Source: Halapricum hydrolyticum | GTDB taxonomy: Archaea > Halobacteriota > Halobacteria > Halobacteriales > Haloarculaceae | Length of the DNA stretch: 64,000 bases | Assembly (NCBI RefSeq): GCF_025517535.1 | Contig: NZ_JAOPKC010000010.1 | Location: 1 to 64,000 of the forward strand | Reading direction: 5' to 3' | Shown here: piece by piece, positions 1-9,372 of the stretch | How positions within the stretch are numbered: position 1 is the first letter of the stretch | Layout of the letters: each line of letters opens with the position of its first letter | Position numbers and translations under genes: made by a program | The notes under the pieces: model-generated | Databases searched by the model: none | What the model saw: only the letters and a program-made list of their open reading frames with translations | What the model was told of the DNA's origin: nothing

Positions 1-690
1 CACGCGGCACGGTTCCTGGCCGAAGACGTTGACGCCACCGCGATCGTTGCCGCCAGCGAGTCGGGTCACTCCGCGCTGAAAATGGCCAAGTTCCGGCCCG
101 GTATCCCGATCATCGCCTCGACGCCGAACGATCGGGTCCGCCGGCGGCTCGCCCTCTCCTGGGGCATCCACCCGACTTCGACCCCCTACACCACCGAAGG
201 GGCGGACGCCATCATCCAGAACTCCGTCCAGTCGGCGCTTGACACTGGGATCGCTCGGAGTGGGGATACCTTGATCGTCGTCTCAGGGATGATGACTGAA
301 CTCGATGGGATCGGGACTTCGAACATGCTCAAGATCCACGTTGCAGCCGAAACCATCGTTTCCGGGAAAGCTATCGTCAGCGGCCTCGTCACGGGCGAGC
401 TACACCGCGTCGAGGACGGCGACCTCTCGGCAGTTCCTGACGGGGCGATTGCGGCGATTTCCGAAGCGTACGATGGCGAGTTGACTGGTGACGCCGACCA
501 CGTCCGTGGGATCGTCAGCAGCGCAAGCGACGTGACTAGCAGCCACGCTGCCGTCCTGGCACGCGAACTCGACATCCCGATGATCGGCGATGCCGCGGTT
601 CCGGACGACATCGAGGACGGAACCGTCGTCACGCTCGACGCTGAACGCGCGGTCCTGTACCGTGACGTCGTCGGCGCCCGCGAGGAATAG
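1..690 (+). CDS. pyk: Pyruvate kinase, C-terminal part (5' end outside window)
   Basis: The frame is open from base 1, so the gene begins upstream. The first ~135 residues visible match the pyruvate kinase C-terminal domain (AARFLAEDV-like start, SESGHSALK, RPGIPIIASTP, then the VVSGMM segment). The end carries an extra domain with TSSHAAVLARELDIPMI, the mobile phosphohistidine-type domain of PEP-utilising enzymes, which is commonly fused to pyruvate kinase in haloarchaea and some bacteria. The enzyme makes pyruvate and ATP from phosphoenolpyruvate and ADP in the cytoplasm. The N-terminal catalytic barrel cannot be checked here. It ends 6 bp before the convergent esterase gene. Confidence 0.93.
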   Translation, partial: HAARFLAEDVDATAIVAASESGHSALKMAKFRPGIPIIASTPNDRVRRRLALSWGIHPTSTPYTTEGADAIIQNSVQSALDTGIARSGDTLIVVSGMMTELDGIGTSNMLKIHVAAETIVSGKAIVSGLVTGELHRVEDGDLSAVPDGAIAAISEAYDGELTGDADHVRGIVSSASDVTSSHAAVLARELDIPMIGDAAVPDDIEDGTVVTLDAERAVLYRDVVGAREE

Positions 691-695
691 CGACC

Positions 696-1346
696 CTATC
701 CAACGAGCGAGGCAAGCAATTCGGAGACGAACTGGATTTCGTCCTCGTTGATATCGTGCCCCATCCCCTCGTAGAGTCGCGTCGTCACGCTTCCCCCGAG
801 CCGTTCGAAGACGGTTGCGGACTCGTGGACGCGCTCGGCGGGGATGTGCGGATCAGTATCACTGCAACCCAGGAAGACCGTCGTGCCATCGAGGTCACCC
901 TCGTACTCGCTGGGATCGATCGACTCACCGATGAGCCCGCCGCTCAGTGCGACGAGTCCGCCGTAGCGATCCGGGTTTCTGGCGACGAACTCGCTGGCCA
1001 GGCACCCACCTTGAGAGAACCCGAGAATCACGACTTGGTCGATCGGTATATCGGCGGCTTCGGCCACAGAGATGGCGTCGTCGACGGCCTGCAGTCCCGA
1101 CGTACGGCCGGGCTCGTTGGACTCGACCGGCGCGGTGAAGGGGTTAGGATACCAGGTGTTGCCAGCAGCCTGCGGGGCGAGGTGCGCGACGCCCTCGACG
1201 GCAAACTGATCGGCCATCCGAACCATCCCCTGGGCTGTCGCACCCCTGCCGTGAACGAGGATCATCGCGACAGTTGCGCTCTCGAGTGGCGTTCCCGCAG
1301 TCTCTATCGGCTGGTTTTGGTGAGGGGACTCGCTATCAGGGTGCAT
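696..1346 (-). CDS. Phospholipase/carboxylesterase family alpha/beta hydrolase
   Basis: A 216-residue alpha/beta hydrolase. The nucleophile elbow is GFSQGG (about residue 109-114), the oxyanion-region motif is HGRGA near residue 33, and the C-terminal GMGHDIN supplies the likely catalytic His, with the Asp in the SDTDPHIP segment. This is the layout of the YpfH/acyl-protein thioesterase-like carboxylesterases. The start MHPDSESP gives a short acidic lead-in before the first strand. It is convergent with pyk, so probably its own transcript. The natural ester substrate cannot be told from the sequence. Confidence 0.88.
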   Translation of the reverse strand: MHPDSESPHQNQPIETAGTPLESATVAMILVHGRGATAQGMVRMADQFAVEGVAHLAPQAAGNTWYPNPFTAPVESNEPGRTSGLQAVDDAISVAEAADIPIDQVVILGFSQGGCLASEFVARNPDRYGGLVALSGGLIGESIDPSEYEGDLDGTTVFLGCSDTDPHIPAERVHESATVFERLGGSVTTRLYEGMGHDINEDEIQFVSELLASLVG

Positions 1347-1521
1347 AGAGACGACTGGGCTGGCAACGCCTCAAGGCTTTCGTGTCAGACACACAGTTGG
1401 TTTGACCCGCTACCGGTAGCGTTTTTGACTCGCACACGTACGTACACGAAAAGGATCGGGCTGGGTCCACTGGACCCACTCGGAGCGGATTGCGGGAGCG
1501 ACCGATGAGCAGTGTCGTCAG

Positions 1522-3711
1522 GTGCGATCATACAACAGGGGATCTACGATCGTGACAGAGAAATGGTCGAAAGAAGAGAGCGAGCAGGCGCGCGAAGACG
1601 GAGCATATCCGCAAGTACGCGCACACCCGCTGTTCGACGGTGTCCAGATCATCGATCCGATCGAGGGATCGCAGTTCACGCTGTTGACACCCACGTCAGT
1701 CGAACCGACGGCGATCGATCTGGACGAGTTCTACTTCCCGGTCGACACGGCGGCCACCATCTGTACGAACGAACTCGAAACGCCGTATCTGGTCGACATC
1801 TGGATTCGGGATGCAGAGGGAGAGCTGGTCGCACAGAGTACCGACGAAGGGTCAATCTCGGTACCACCGGGGGAATACAATCTGGAAGTATCGTCCGCGC
1901 AGATGAAACTCTACATCGCCGTCAACGGGCGCGTACAGGTCGCCACGGGTGAGGACCGAGTGCGGCTCGATTTCGGCGAGACAGAGTGCATCTCGATCGG
2001 TGTTCGGTCGCTGCACGAACAGCCGGCGGCGACGATCACGACGACCGACGACCCAGAAGACCTGATGGCCGCGATATCGGCGTTCGGCTCGGCACTGAAA
2101 ACCACCTCCTGTGAACGGTCGTTCCCGACACTACGGGGACATCCGCCCCTGCTTGAACGCGGGACAGAGCTCGACATCCCGGACGTGCTCGACGTTCCCG
2201 AGACTGGGATCCGGATCGAAGTCCCGCCGGAACGAGAGTACATCTATCCGATCGCGTCGCTGGCCTACTACCTCGGTGCGACGGTCGTTCCGGGCGATCG
2301 GCCGCGATTGCACGCAGACGGCGAGACGTTCTCGCTGACAGCCGATGGCGACTTCGAGTCGACCGTCGCGCGGGTGCTCGAACAGGTGTTCCTCATGGAC
2401 TGTGTCACCCGGACAGAGGGATACTATACGGTTGACCTGCACGAGCGGAACGTGGTCGAGGACGCCGTCGATCTCGATTTCGAGGCACTTTACGAGCGAT
2501 CGACCGCGGAACAGGTCCGGACGTACCTCTCGATCCCCTTCGAGGACGTCACGGACGCCGTCCCGCGGTGGAAACTCACCGCCGACGTCGTTCCCGATCC
2601 GGAGCACGCCGAGACGTTGCCTTTCCTGGCGAACGACCTGGCGAAGATCCGGACCCTGTCGGACGCGGAGATCCGGTCGCGCTCGGTCCACGAAGGTCTG
2701 GCGACCGTAGAGGATTTCTTCGGCCGCGGTTCGAAGAGTGCCCGCTCGGCGCTGACTCGTTCGACGCGGACCTACCGCTCCGACTCCAGCGGCCCCTTCG
2801 AGGAGCACGTATTTCGACCGCCGGAATCCGACAGCATCGAACAGGCGTATGTCGGCGAAGGGGTGCCGATCCGGGCCAGCAAGCTATCCGTCGAGGCGTT
2901 CAACCGACGCCTCCGATATCAGCCCTCGGAAGACGCCCGGACAGAGGTGATCGTCGTCTCCAACGAAGAAGAGATGGCCGACGAAAGCGTCGTCTCCGAG
3001 ATTTACGGGACCCGGGAGTGGATTGATTTCGACATCACGATCCGGCACGAACTCACGACCGACGAAATGAGAGACGTGCTGGCGACCGACGCCGATTTCT
3101 TCCACTATATCGGCCACGTCGACGAAGAGGGAATCCGGTGCAGTGACGGCTGGCTGGACACTCGCACGCTCGATGAGGTGGGCGTGAGCGCGTTCCTGTT
3201 GAACGCGTGTAAATCGTACGAGCAAGGACGAGCACTCGTCGAAAAGGGCGCGATCGGCGGAATCGTGACGGTCGCGGACTTGCTGAATAAGACAGCAACG
3301 AAACTCGGACGGACAATCGCCTTCCTGAGCGACGCTGGATTCTCGTTATCTACTTCTTTAGAATTGCTCGAACGGCAGAGTATTGTTAGTAATCACTATC
3401 TCATTGTCGGAGATGGGAATATGCAGGTAGTGGAAAGCCAGACCGGCTCCCCATACTTAGCAAAATTAGAAGATGACAATGAATTTAAAATACAATATGA
3501 ATTTTACCCATCTAGAAATTATGGGCCTGAAACATTAGTCACTCCAAGAGTGAAAGGTTATACCACCCGGTATCTCACAGGCAACCGAACGCGGTGGTAT
3601 CAATTATCTATGAATTCACTAGAGGATTTCATCCAAAAACACGGCTTCCCTATTGAATATAACGGATCAATTTACTGGAGTGAGGATTTCCCTATGGAAC
3701 GTTTAGATTAG
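1522..3711 (+). CDS. CHAT-domain (caspase-like) protease-type protein
   Basis: A protein of about 720-729 residues. The C-terminal third has a caspase-fold CHAT signature: a His in FHYIGHVDEEG (codon at 3115) and a Cys in FLLNACKSYEQG (codon at 3208), followed by the GGIVTV strand, which is the expected His/Cys dyad. The N-terminal ~430 residues are a beta-rich acidic region with no domain I recognise. CHAT proteins are cysteine proteases in several bacterial and archaeal defence or cell-death systems. The listed start is a GTG; another GTG at 1552 is equally plausible. The last ~370 bp are strikingly AT-rich against the rest of the gene. The stop overlaps by 4 bp the stop of a convergent 46-residue membrane protein gene. 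Confidence 0.8.
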   Translation: MRSYNRGSTIVTEKWSKEESEQAREDGAYPQVRAHPLFDGVQIIDPIEGSQFTLLTPTSVEPTAIDLDEFYFPVDTAATICTNELETPYLVDIWIRDAEGELVAQSTDEGSISVPPGEYNLEVSSAQMKLYIAVNGRVQVATGEDRVRLDFGETECISIGVRSLHEQPAATITTTDDPEDLMAAISAFGSALKTTSCERSFPTLRGHPPLLERGTELDIPDVLDVPETGIRIEVPPEREYIYPIASLAYYLGATVVPGDRPRLHADGETFSLTADGDFESTVARVLEQVFLMDCVTRTEGYYTVDLHERNVVEDAVDLDFEALYERSTAEQVRTYLSIPFEDVTDAVPRWKLTADVVPDPEHAETLPFLANDLAKIRTLSDAEIRSRSVHEGLATVEDFFGRGSKSARSALTRSTRTYRSDSSGPFEEHVFRPPESDSIEQAYVGEGVPIRASKLSVEAFNRRLRYQPSEDARTEVIVVSNEEEMADESVVSEIYGTREWIDFDITIRHELTTDEMRDVLATDADFFHYIGHVDEEGIRCSDGWLDTRTLDEVGVSAFLLNACKSYEQGRALVEKGAIGGIVTVADLLNKTATKLGRTIAFLSDAGFSLSTSLELLERQSIVSNHYLIVGDGNMQVVESQTGSPYLAKLEDDNEFKIQYEFYPSRNYGPETLVTPRVKGYTTRYLTGNRTRWYQLSMNSLEDFIQKHGFPIEYNGSIYWSEDFPMERLD

Positions 3712-3848
3712 GGGCCAACAGTTGACGTAGCGTTCCCACCCACAGCCGTCCCGGCCTGCATAAGCAATACAGTCATCCAGAACAGGACGCCGATCCATTT
3801 GGGGTGCTCTTTGAGGAAGCTTCGTACCGATGACGCACTTTGACTCAT
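3708..3848 (-). CDS. 46-residue conserved small membrane protein (DUF7503-like)
   Basis: ATG to TAA, 46 residues. A hydrophilic head with VRSFLKEHPKW is followed by one hydrophobic helix (IGVLFWMTVLLMQAGTA) and a short Gly/Thr tail ending in STVGP. The pattern of LKEHPK before a single helix, then QAG and a terminal VGP, resembles a family of tiny haloarchaeal membrane proteins that I recall as DUF7503; the name is from memory. An AT-rich stretch about 35-50 bp upstream of its start (3880-3905) can serve as promoter. It converges on, and overlaps by 4 bp, the CHAT gene, and diverges from the RecA-like gene on the other side. Function unknown. Confidence 0.72.
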   Translation of the reverse strand: MSQSASSVRSFLKEHPKWIGVLFWMTVLLMQAGTAVGGNATSTVGP

Positions 3849-4060
3849 GTTGCATGAGTGCGTTCGACGGGATCTGCATTGAATTTTTCTAAATAATTAT
3901 TATAGAAAATTGGCGAGATAATGTCAGAGTGTCGAAAACGATCGACAGACGGACGCCGGCACGAGCGGGGCAACGCCGCCAAGCGTGCGAGCACCTGCAA
4001 AACACTCTTGATATTGTGGGTTGTTTGTCCTCGTAGTACAATGAATTCGGGCCGGGCGAG

Positions 4061-4705
4061 GTGGCGACAGTGAGCGGGGACCCTGGCGGTGACCTCGACA
4101 CCGTCTCGAACGTACTCGTGTTGGCACCGCGGCTGGACGGGGCAGGAGCCGACGCGTGTGCGAGCCTCCTCGTCGACGGTGGTGACGCCCTCGACCGACT
4201 CGTCGTTGTCGCAGTCGGACAGACACCGACGGAGTGGCACTCGCGATTGACCCAACACGTCACTGGAACGCTTCCGGAGATCGACTACATCGACGTGAAG
4301 ACGCTCACCCGCTCGACAGCCACTTCGACGGAGACGGTCGACGCACCTGCGCCTGTCGCGACCATCTCGAGCCCGGCCGACCTGGTATCGCTCGGGACCG
4401 CGATCAACGATCGACTCAGCGCCGCCGCCGAACAGGGCGAGCACGTGGGGCTCTGTCTCCACTCGATCACCGATATGCTCCAGTTCGTCGATCGAGAGTC
4501 CGTCTTCAAGTTCCTGCACGCGGTCAGCGCACGCGTCCGCAACGTCGACGCCGTCGCCTACTACGACCTCGACAACGACGCCCCCGACGAGAAACTCGAA
4601 ACGATGTTCGCACACCTCTGTGACACCGTCGTCTCCGTCGAGGGCGGCGAGATGTCCGTCTCGGCAGGCTACTACACGCCAGCTAGTAGCGAATCCGAGA
4701 GCTGA
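4061..4705 (+). CDS. Degenerate RecA/KaiC-like protein (DUF7504-like)
   Basis: A 214-residue cytoplasmic protein with alternating beta-alpha pattern: VSNVLVLAPRLDGAGADAC at the start, HVGLCLHSITDMLQFV in the middle, VDAVAYYDLDN later. The layout matches haloarchaeal RecA-superfamily regulators that have lost a recognisable Walker A (no GxxxxGK[TS]). The family name DUF7504 is my best recollection. The GTG start at 4061 is used; GTG at 4070 is an alternative. It stands divergent from the small membrane protein/CHAT pair, which suggests a shared promoter region (3849-4060). It probably binds a partner or a membrane sensor rather than hydrolysing ATP; this is inference. Confidence 0.65.
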   Translation: MATVSGDPGGDLDTVSNVLVLAPRLDGAGADACASLLVDGGDALDRLVVVAVGQTPTEWHSRLTQHVTGTLPEIDYIDVKTLTRSTATSTETVDAPAPVATISSPADLVSLGTAINDRLSAAAEQGEHVGLCLHSITDMLQFVDRESVFKFLHAVSARVRNVDAVAYYDLDNDAPDEKLETMFAHLCDTVVSVEGGEMSVSAGYYTPASSESES

Positions 4706-4742
4706 GTCGAGCGCAGCACAGTCGACAACCGATTTTTGCCGA

Positions 4743-6623
4743 TCAGTCGACGACGCCCGAGCGAGCGTGTTCGATGAACTCCGCCGGCAGCGCATCAAGG
4801 TTGCCGACCTGGACGTTCCAGAGGTTCGCGTAGGTGCCGCCAGCGGCGAGGAGGTCGTCGTGTGTCCCCTGTTCGGCGACCGTTCCATCGTCGAGGACGA
4901 CGATGCGGTCAGCGTCGCGCACCGTCGAGAGCCGATGGGCGATGACGAACGTCGTCCGGTCGGCGGTCAACTCGTCGAGATTCCGCTGGATCAGCACCTC
5001 AGTTTCGTTGTCGACGTGGCTGGTCGCCTCGTCGAACACCATGATCGGTGGATCGGAGAGGATGGCCCTGGCGATGGCGATTCGCTGACGTTGTCCACCC
5101 GAGAGTTTCGTCCCACGCTGGCCGACCTCGGTGTCGTAACCGTCGTCGAGATCGGTGATGAACCGGTGGGCGCCGGCCGCCTTCGCCGCAGCTTCGATGG
5201 CCGCGTCGTCGGCATCGAGGTCACCGTAGGCGATGTTCTCCATGACCGTGCCGTGGAAGAGGAACGGGTCCTGGTTGACGTAGCCGATAGACTTCCGAAG
5301 TTGTTTGCGCGGGACGGACGCGATGTCACGGCCGTCCAGCGTGATCGCACCGTCCTGGACGTCGTAAAAGCGCAGCAGGAGCTTGATCAGTGTCGACTTG
5401 CCGGCACCCGTCGAGCCGACCAGGCCGACGGTCTCGCCAGGCTCGACCTCGAAGCTCACCCCGTCGATCGTCCGTTCCTCGGCACTGGGGTAGCTGAAGG
5501 TGACTGCATCGTAGGTGACGTGACCGTCGGCCGATTCGAGGGGGGAAGGGTCCTCGGGATCGGCGACGGTCGTCTCGGTTGCCTTGAGACCGAGAATCCG
5601 CCGGGCGGCAGCCTGAGAGCGCTTGTACTGCTCGACGAGCGTCGGGACCTGTCGCATCGGGCTGGCGAGCTGCTGGGTGTAAAACAGGAACGGGATCAAC
5701 TGCCCAGCGGTGAGGGCCCCGCTGAAGGGCCACGGCGGACCGGTCGCGACCCAGAACCCACCCACCAGGAACGTGACGACGAGCGCGCTCCCGGAGATGA
5801 GCCGAATCGACGGGTGATGACGGGCCGAGATCCGTTTGGATTCCCAGCGAGCCAGGAGGTGACCGTAAGAAGCCGATTCGACCTGCTCGGACTCGAACGG
5901 TTCAGCGGTGGAGGTCTTCACGACGTCGATGCCGCTCAGACTGGTTTCGAGACGGGCGTTGAGTGCGCCCGTTTCGGATCGAATCTCGTTTTGTAGTCGT
6001 TCCTGAACTCGGGAGAACCACCAGTTGACACCGGCGATCAACGGGGCACTGGCGACGACGAACAACGCCAGCTGCCAGTTCAGCAGCGACATGAACACCA
6101 ACACCGTGACCAACACGAGGGTGGTGCGGAGCAGCCACGTGATGCCGCCACTCAGGAACTCCTCGAGGGTGTTGACGTCGTTGTTGAGGATACTCATCAC
6201 GTCGCCAGTCTGGCTGTCGTTGAAGAACCCCAGTTCTAGGTGCTGGGCCGTGTCGAAGGCGTCGATGCGGACGCTGTCGAGGACACGTTGGGAGAAGATC
6301 CCCCTCATCACCTGGCTGATATTTGCGGCCGCGATGTCACCGGCTTTCATCACCAGCAGCAGACCCACCGTGAACCAGAGTTGATCCATCGGTGTCGTCG
6401 GGATCATCCCATCCGGAAACAGCGGAAGGACGTAGGACTGGTCGTTGAACATCGCGTCGAAGGCGATACCGAGCACGAACACGTCTGCACGGTCGAGCAC
6501 CGTCGCGACCAGCGTCGAGAGGAACGCCCCGACGAGATACGGGAGGTGCCGCCGACCCGTCGTCGTCACGAGATACGCGAGGGGACGGTCCGTCGGTGCG
6601 CGCTCGGCGATCTCGTCGCTCAT
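4743..6623 (-). CDS. ABC exporter half-transporter B (TMD-NBD)
   Basis: A 626-residue half-transporter with an N-terminal membrane domain of about six helices (residues ~30-320) and a C-terminal ATPase. The ATPase shows Walker A GSTGAGKST, the signature LSGGQRQRIAIARAIL, Walker B MVFDEATS with its catalytic Glu, and the switch His in IAHRLSTV. This is the type IV exporter (MsbA/LmrA-like) fold used for lipids, peptides or drugs. It overlaps the upstream half-transporter by 4 bp, and the two are paralogues, so they most likely form a heterodimer. Both ATP sites look intact, unlike many heterodimeric exporters with one degenerate site. Substrate unknown. Confidence 0.92.
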   Translation of the reverse strand: MSDEIAERAPTDRPLAYLVTTTGRRHLPYLVGAFLSTLVATVLDRADVFVLGIAFDAMFNDQSYVLPLFPDGMIPTTPMDQLWFTVGLLLVMKAGDIAAANISQVMRGIFSQRVLDSVRIDAFDTAQHLELGFFNDSQTGDVMSILNNDVNTLEEFLSGGITWLLRTTLVLVTVLVFMSLLNWQLALFVVASAPLIAGVNWWFSRVQERLQNEIRSETGALNARLETSLSGIDVVKTSTAEPFESEQVESASYGHLLARWESKRISARHHPSIRLISGSALVVTFLVGGFWVATGPPWPFSGALTAGQLIPFLFYTQQLASPMRQVPTLVEQYKRSQAAARRILGLKATETTVADPEDPSPLESADGHVTYDAVTFSYPSAEERTIDGVSFEVEPGETVGLVGSTGAGKSTLIKLLLRFYDVQDGAITLDGRDIASVPRKQLRKSIGYVNQDPFLFHGTVMENIAYGDLDADDAAIEAAAKAAGAHRFITDLDDGYDTEVGQRGTKLSGGQRQRIAIARAILSDPPIMVFDEATSHVDNETEVLIQRNLDELTADRTTFVIAHRLSTVRDADRIVVLDDGTVAEQGTHDDLLAAGGTYANLWNVQVGNLDALPAEFIEHARSGVVD

Positions 6624-8509
6624 CGAGCCACCTCCTCGGGCGGGACGTCGCCAAGGAACCGATCCGAGACGGCGTCGATGTCGCCGACTTGCACCCGCCA
6701 GAGGTCCGCGTACAGGCCGTCGCGATCCAGCAGGTCCTCGTGGGTCCCGCGTTCGGCGATCTGTCCGTCGTCGAGGACCAGGATCGCATCGGCGTCACGC
6801 ACCGTCGAGAGCCGGTGGGCGATGACGAACGTCGTCCGGTCGCCGGCGATTGCCTCCAGGCTCTGCTGGATCTGGAGTTCGGTCTCGTTGTCGACGTGGC
6901 TGGTCGCCTCGTCCAGCACCAGAATCTCGGGATCACTCAAGAGCGCGCGAGCGATGGCGAGTCGCTGGCGCTGTCCACCGGAGAGTTTGACGCCGCGTTC
7001 ACCGACCTCGGTATCGTAGCCGTCGTCCAGCGACGTGACGAACTCGTGGGCGCCGGCGATGCGTGCTGCTCGTTCGACCGTCTCCTGGTCGGCCCCGGGG
7101 GTCGCGTAAGCGATGTTGCTGCGGATCGTCCCGTCGAAGAGGAACGGATCCTGGCTGACGTAGCCGATGTGCTCGCGAACGCTACGTCGGGAGACCGTGC
7201 CGATGTCGGTCCCGTCGATACGGATCATCCCCGAGTCGGGGTCGTAAAAACGGAACAATAGTTTCAGCACGGTGGACTTGCCCGCACCCGTCGAGCCGAC
7301 GATCCCGACGAGGTCGCCGTCGTCGACCGACAGATCGATCGATCGGAGCGTCGGTTCCTCGGCGGTCGGGTAGGTGAACGTGACGTCCTCGTAGCTGACG
7401 CTCCCGTCCGTAATCGAGAGCGTATCTGTGTCACCGTCGTCCTCGATGGCCGAATTGGTCAGCACGCCGGCGACGCGCTTGGCCGAGGCGTTCGCGTTCT
7501 GGATCCGGTCGATGACGTTGACAGCGAGCTGCTGGACCGGGATCAGGAACGAGTGAGTGTACATGAAGAACGTCAGCAACGTCCCCGGCGTGAGCGACCC
7601 ACTCATCAGCGGCGGTGGTCCGACGAGGATCCAGTAGCCACCGATCAGCAACAGGACGTGTTCGGAGCCACGGCCGACGAACCAGGTGATCGCACTGAAG
7701 ACGACACGGATGCGGATGGCCCCCCATCGCGTCGCCTTGTATCGGCGGGACTGCTCGGTGACCCGGTCGAGTTCGTGATTCTCTCGGGTGTTGGCTTTCA
7801 CCGTCGCGATCCCGTCGATGGTGTCCTCAAGTCGTGCGTTGACCTGACCGACGCTCTCACGGACGGCCTCGTAGCGCTGTTTGATCTGCCTGGCGTAGAT
7901 GTGAGACAGCACGCCCATGAGAACGGGGATGAGTGCGGCAACGATCGCGAGTTGCCAGTTCAACACCAGCATAAACGCCAGCGCGATGAGCACCTGGCTG
8001 ACGAAGTTCGTCCCCGAATAGACCCCTTCCGAGAGGTTGTCGATGTTGTTGACGTCGTTGTTGAGGATGCTCATCACCTCGCCACTTTGGGTGTCGTCGA
8101 AGTAGGACATCTCCAGAGCGACGACGCTGTCGTAGGTGGCCGTCCGGATATCGTGGAGGGTGTGGACCGTCGCGTGATAGTACGACCACCGCGAAACCCA
8201 GTCGAGACCGCTCTCGACGAGGACGGCCCCAGCCAGAATGAAGACGGTAAACCAGAGCTGACCGGTCGGCGTCTCCGGGATCCATCCCTGAGGGACGAGC
8301 GGCAGGCGGTAGGGTTGGGTCGCGAGAAACAGTGCGTCCAGCGAGACCCCGATCAGCAGCGCAGGAATCCGCTGGGGAATCCGTGCGAGGACGAGCGTCA
8401 CGAGGCCGAAGGTGAAACCGCGGCTGTGAGGCCGGGCAAAGCGCGAGAGCAGTAGCCTGAGTGGCGTCTGCTCGTCCGTCGATCGTGAACGTGGCGTATC
8501 TGTGCTCAT
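6620..8509 (-). CDS. ABC exporter half-transporter A (TMD-NBD)
   Basis: A 629-residue partner of the downstream half-transporter, which it overlaps by 4 bp (ATGA), so the two are translationally coupled. It has a hydrophilic lead-in, about six membrane helices, then an ATPase with GSTGAGKST, LSGGQRQRLAIARALL, LVLDEATS and IAHRLSTV. The intracellular-loop segment MSYFDDTQSGEVMSILNNDV is typical of multidrug/lipid exporters. The start MSTDTPRSRS fits the family. It is the first gene of a two-gene operon; the 250 bp upstream separates it from leuD, which is on the same strand. Confidence 0.92.
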   Translation of the reverse strand: MSTDTPRSRSTDEQTPLRLLLSRFARPHSRGFTFGLVTLVLARIPQRIPALLIGVSLDALFLATQPYRLPLVPQGWIPETPTGQLWFTVFILAGAVLVESGLDWVSRWSYYHATVHTLHDIRTATYDSVVALEMSYFDDTQSGEVMSILNNDVNNIDNLSEGVYSGTNFVSQVLIALAFMLVLNWQLAIVAALIPVLMGVLSHIYARQIKQRYEAVRESVGQVNARLEDTIDGIATVKANTRENHELDRVTEQSRRYKATRWGAIRIRVVFSAITWFVGRGSEHVLLLIGGYWILVGPPPLMSGSLTPGTLLTFFMYTHSFLIPVQQLAVNVIDRIQNANASAKRVAGVLTNSAIEDDGDTDTLSITDGSVSYEDVTFTYPTAEEPTLRSIDLSVDDGDLVGIVGSTGAGKSTVLKLLFRFYDPDSGMIRIDGTDIGTVSRRSVREHIGYVSQDPFLFDGTIRSNIAYATPGADQETVERAARIAGAHEFVTSLDDGYDTEVGERGVKLSGGQRQRLAIARALLSDPEILVLDEATSHVDNETELQIQQSLEAIAGDRTTFVIAHRLSTVRDADAILVLDDGQIAERGTHEDLLDRDGLYADLWRVQVGDIDAVSDRFLGDVPPEEVAR

Positions 8510-8760
8510 TGCGAGAGTGTCTCAGCGTTGAATCCGACGTGCCGTCACCGGGACGATCTGACGAAGGACGGAAAGGACGCCTCGTCAACGGTCACTTACC
8601 GCCCCGACGAGGACAGTCGTTTGTGATCGTACGTTCCCTTTCACGAAGCCGCAGTTAACTGTTTCTGGTGGGAGTGAACAAGACCCACGGACCGAGGACG
8701 AGACAGAGAAGTACAGACTGCAGGTACTATCAGATATTTTAAATTGGTTGGCGATCGCGG

Positions 8761-9372
8761 TTACAGATACGGCAGCGAGTCGGCCGTCTGCTGGATGGCG
8801 TTCTGGTTGGCCTTCATCAGGGCCGTCGTGTCCCAGATACCTTCGACCAGGGCCTGGCGCTGGGCGTCGTCGACGCTGACCGAGATCTCGTTGCTTCCGT
8901 AGCGGACGGTCTCGGCCGCGACGTCGACCTCGATCTCGCCGTCGGGGTTGTCGTCGACCCACTGCTGGAGGGCGTTGATCGTCTCGTGGTCGGCCGTGAC
9001 GGTCGGGATGCCCAGTGCGAGGCAGTTGCCCGCGAAGATCTCCGCGAAGCCCTCGCCGATGATGGCGTCGATGCCCCAGCGCATCAGCGCCTGGGGGGCG
9101 TGCTCGCGGGAGGAGCCACAGCCGAAGTTGTTGTTGACCACCATGAGCGAGGCCTCTTTGAACCGGTCCTCGTTCATCGGGTGGTCCTTCTCGTTGTCCT
9201 CGTCGTCGAAGCGCTGGTCGAAGAACGAGAACTGGCCCAGGCCGTCGAAGGTGACGACCTTCATGAACCGCGCCGGGATGATCTGGTCGGTGTCGATGTC
9301 GTTGCCCCGGATCGGGATCCCCGTGCCTTCGACGTAGTCGACCTCGGGGATCTCCTCGGTGGGATCGCTCAT
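8761..9372 (-). CDS. leuD: 3-isopropylmalate dehydratase small subunit
   Basis: A 203-residue LeuD: IRGNDIDTDQIIPARFM near the N-terminus, the NNNFGCGSSREHAP motif, and the GIDAIIGEGFAEIFAGN segment are all diagnostic. With LeuC it isomerises 2-isopropylmalate to 3-isopropylmalate in leucine synthesis (the same family also handles citramalate). Its ATG overlaps by ATGA the stop of a 33-codon ORF filling the gap to leuC, and lies at the edge of a stem-loop. leuB, often next in haloarchaeal clusters, does not follow here. Confidence 0.96.
   Translation of the reverse strand: MSDPTEEIPEVDYVEGTGIPIRGNDIDTDQIIPARFMKVVTFDGLGQFSFFDQRFDDEDNEKDHPMNEDRFKEASLMVVNNNFGCGSSREHAPQALMRWGIDAIIGEGFAEIFAGNCLALGIPTVTADHETINALQQWVDDNPDGEIEVDVAAETVRYGSNEISVSVDDAQRQALVEGIWDTTALMKANQNAIQQTADSLPYL

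Noticed and set aside
186..632. Long minus-strand ORF inside pyruvate kinase
   Set aside because: Antisense shadow of a GC-rich gene; low-complexity Ser/Thr composition and no family match.
3845..4888. 347-residue minus-strand ORF over the RecA-like gene
   Set aside because: Composition is that of an antisense frame; the opposite strand has a clear RecA-fold protein.
4620..8455. Several long plus-strand ORFs opposite the ABC genes
   Set aside because: They are the complement of conserved ABC transporter motifs and carry none of their own.
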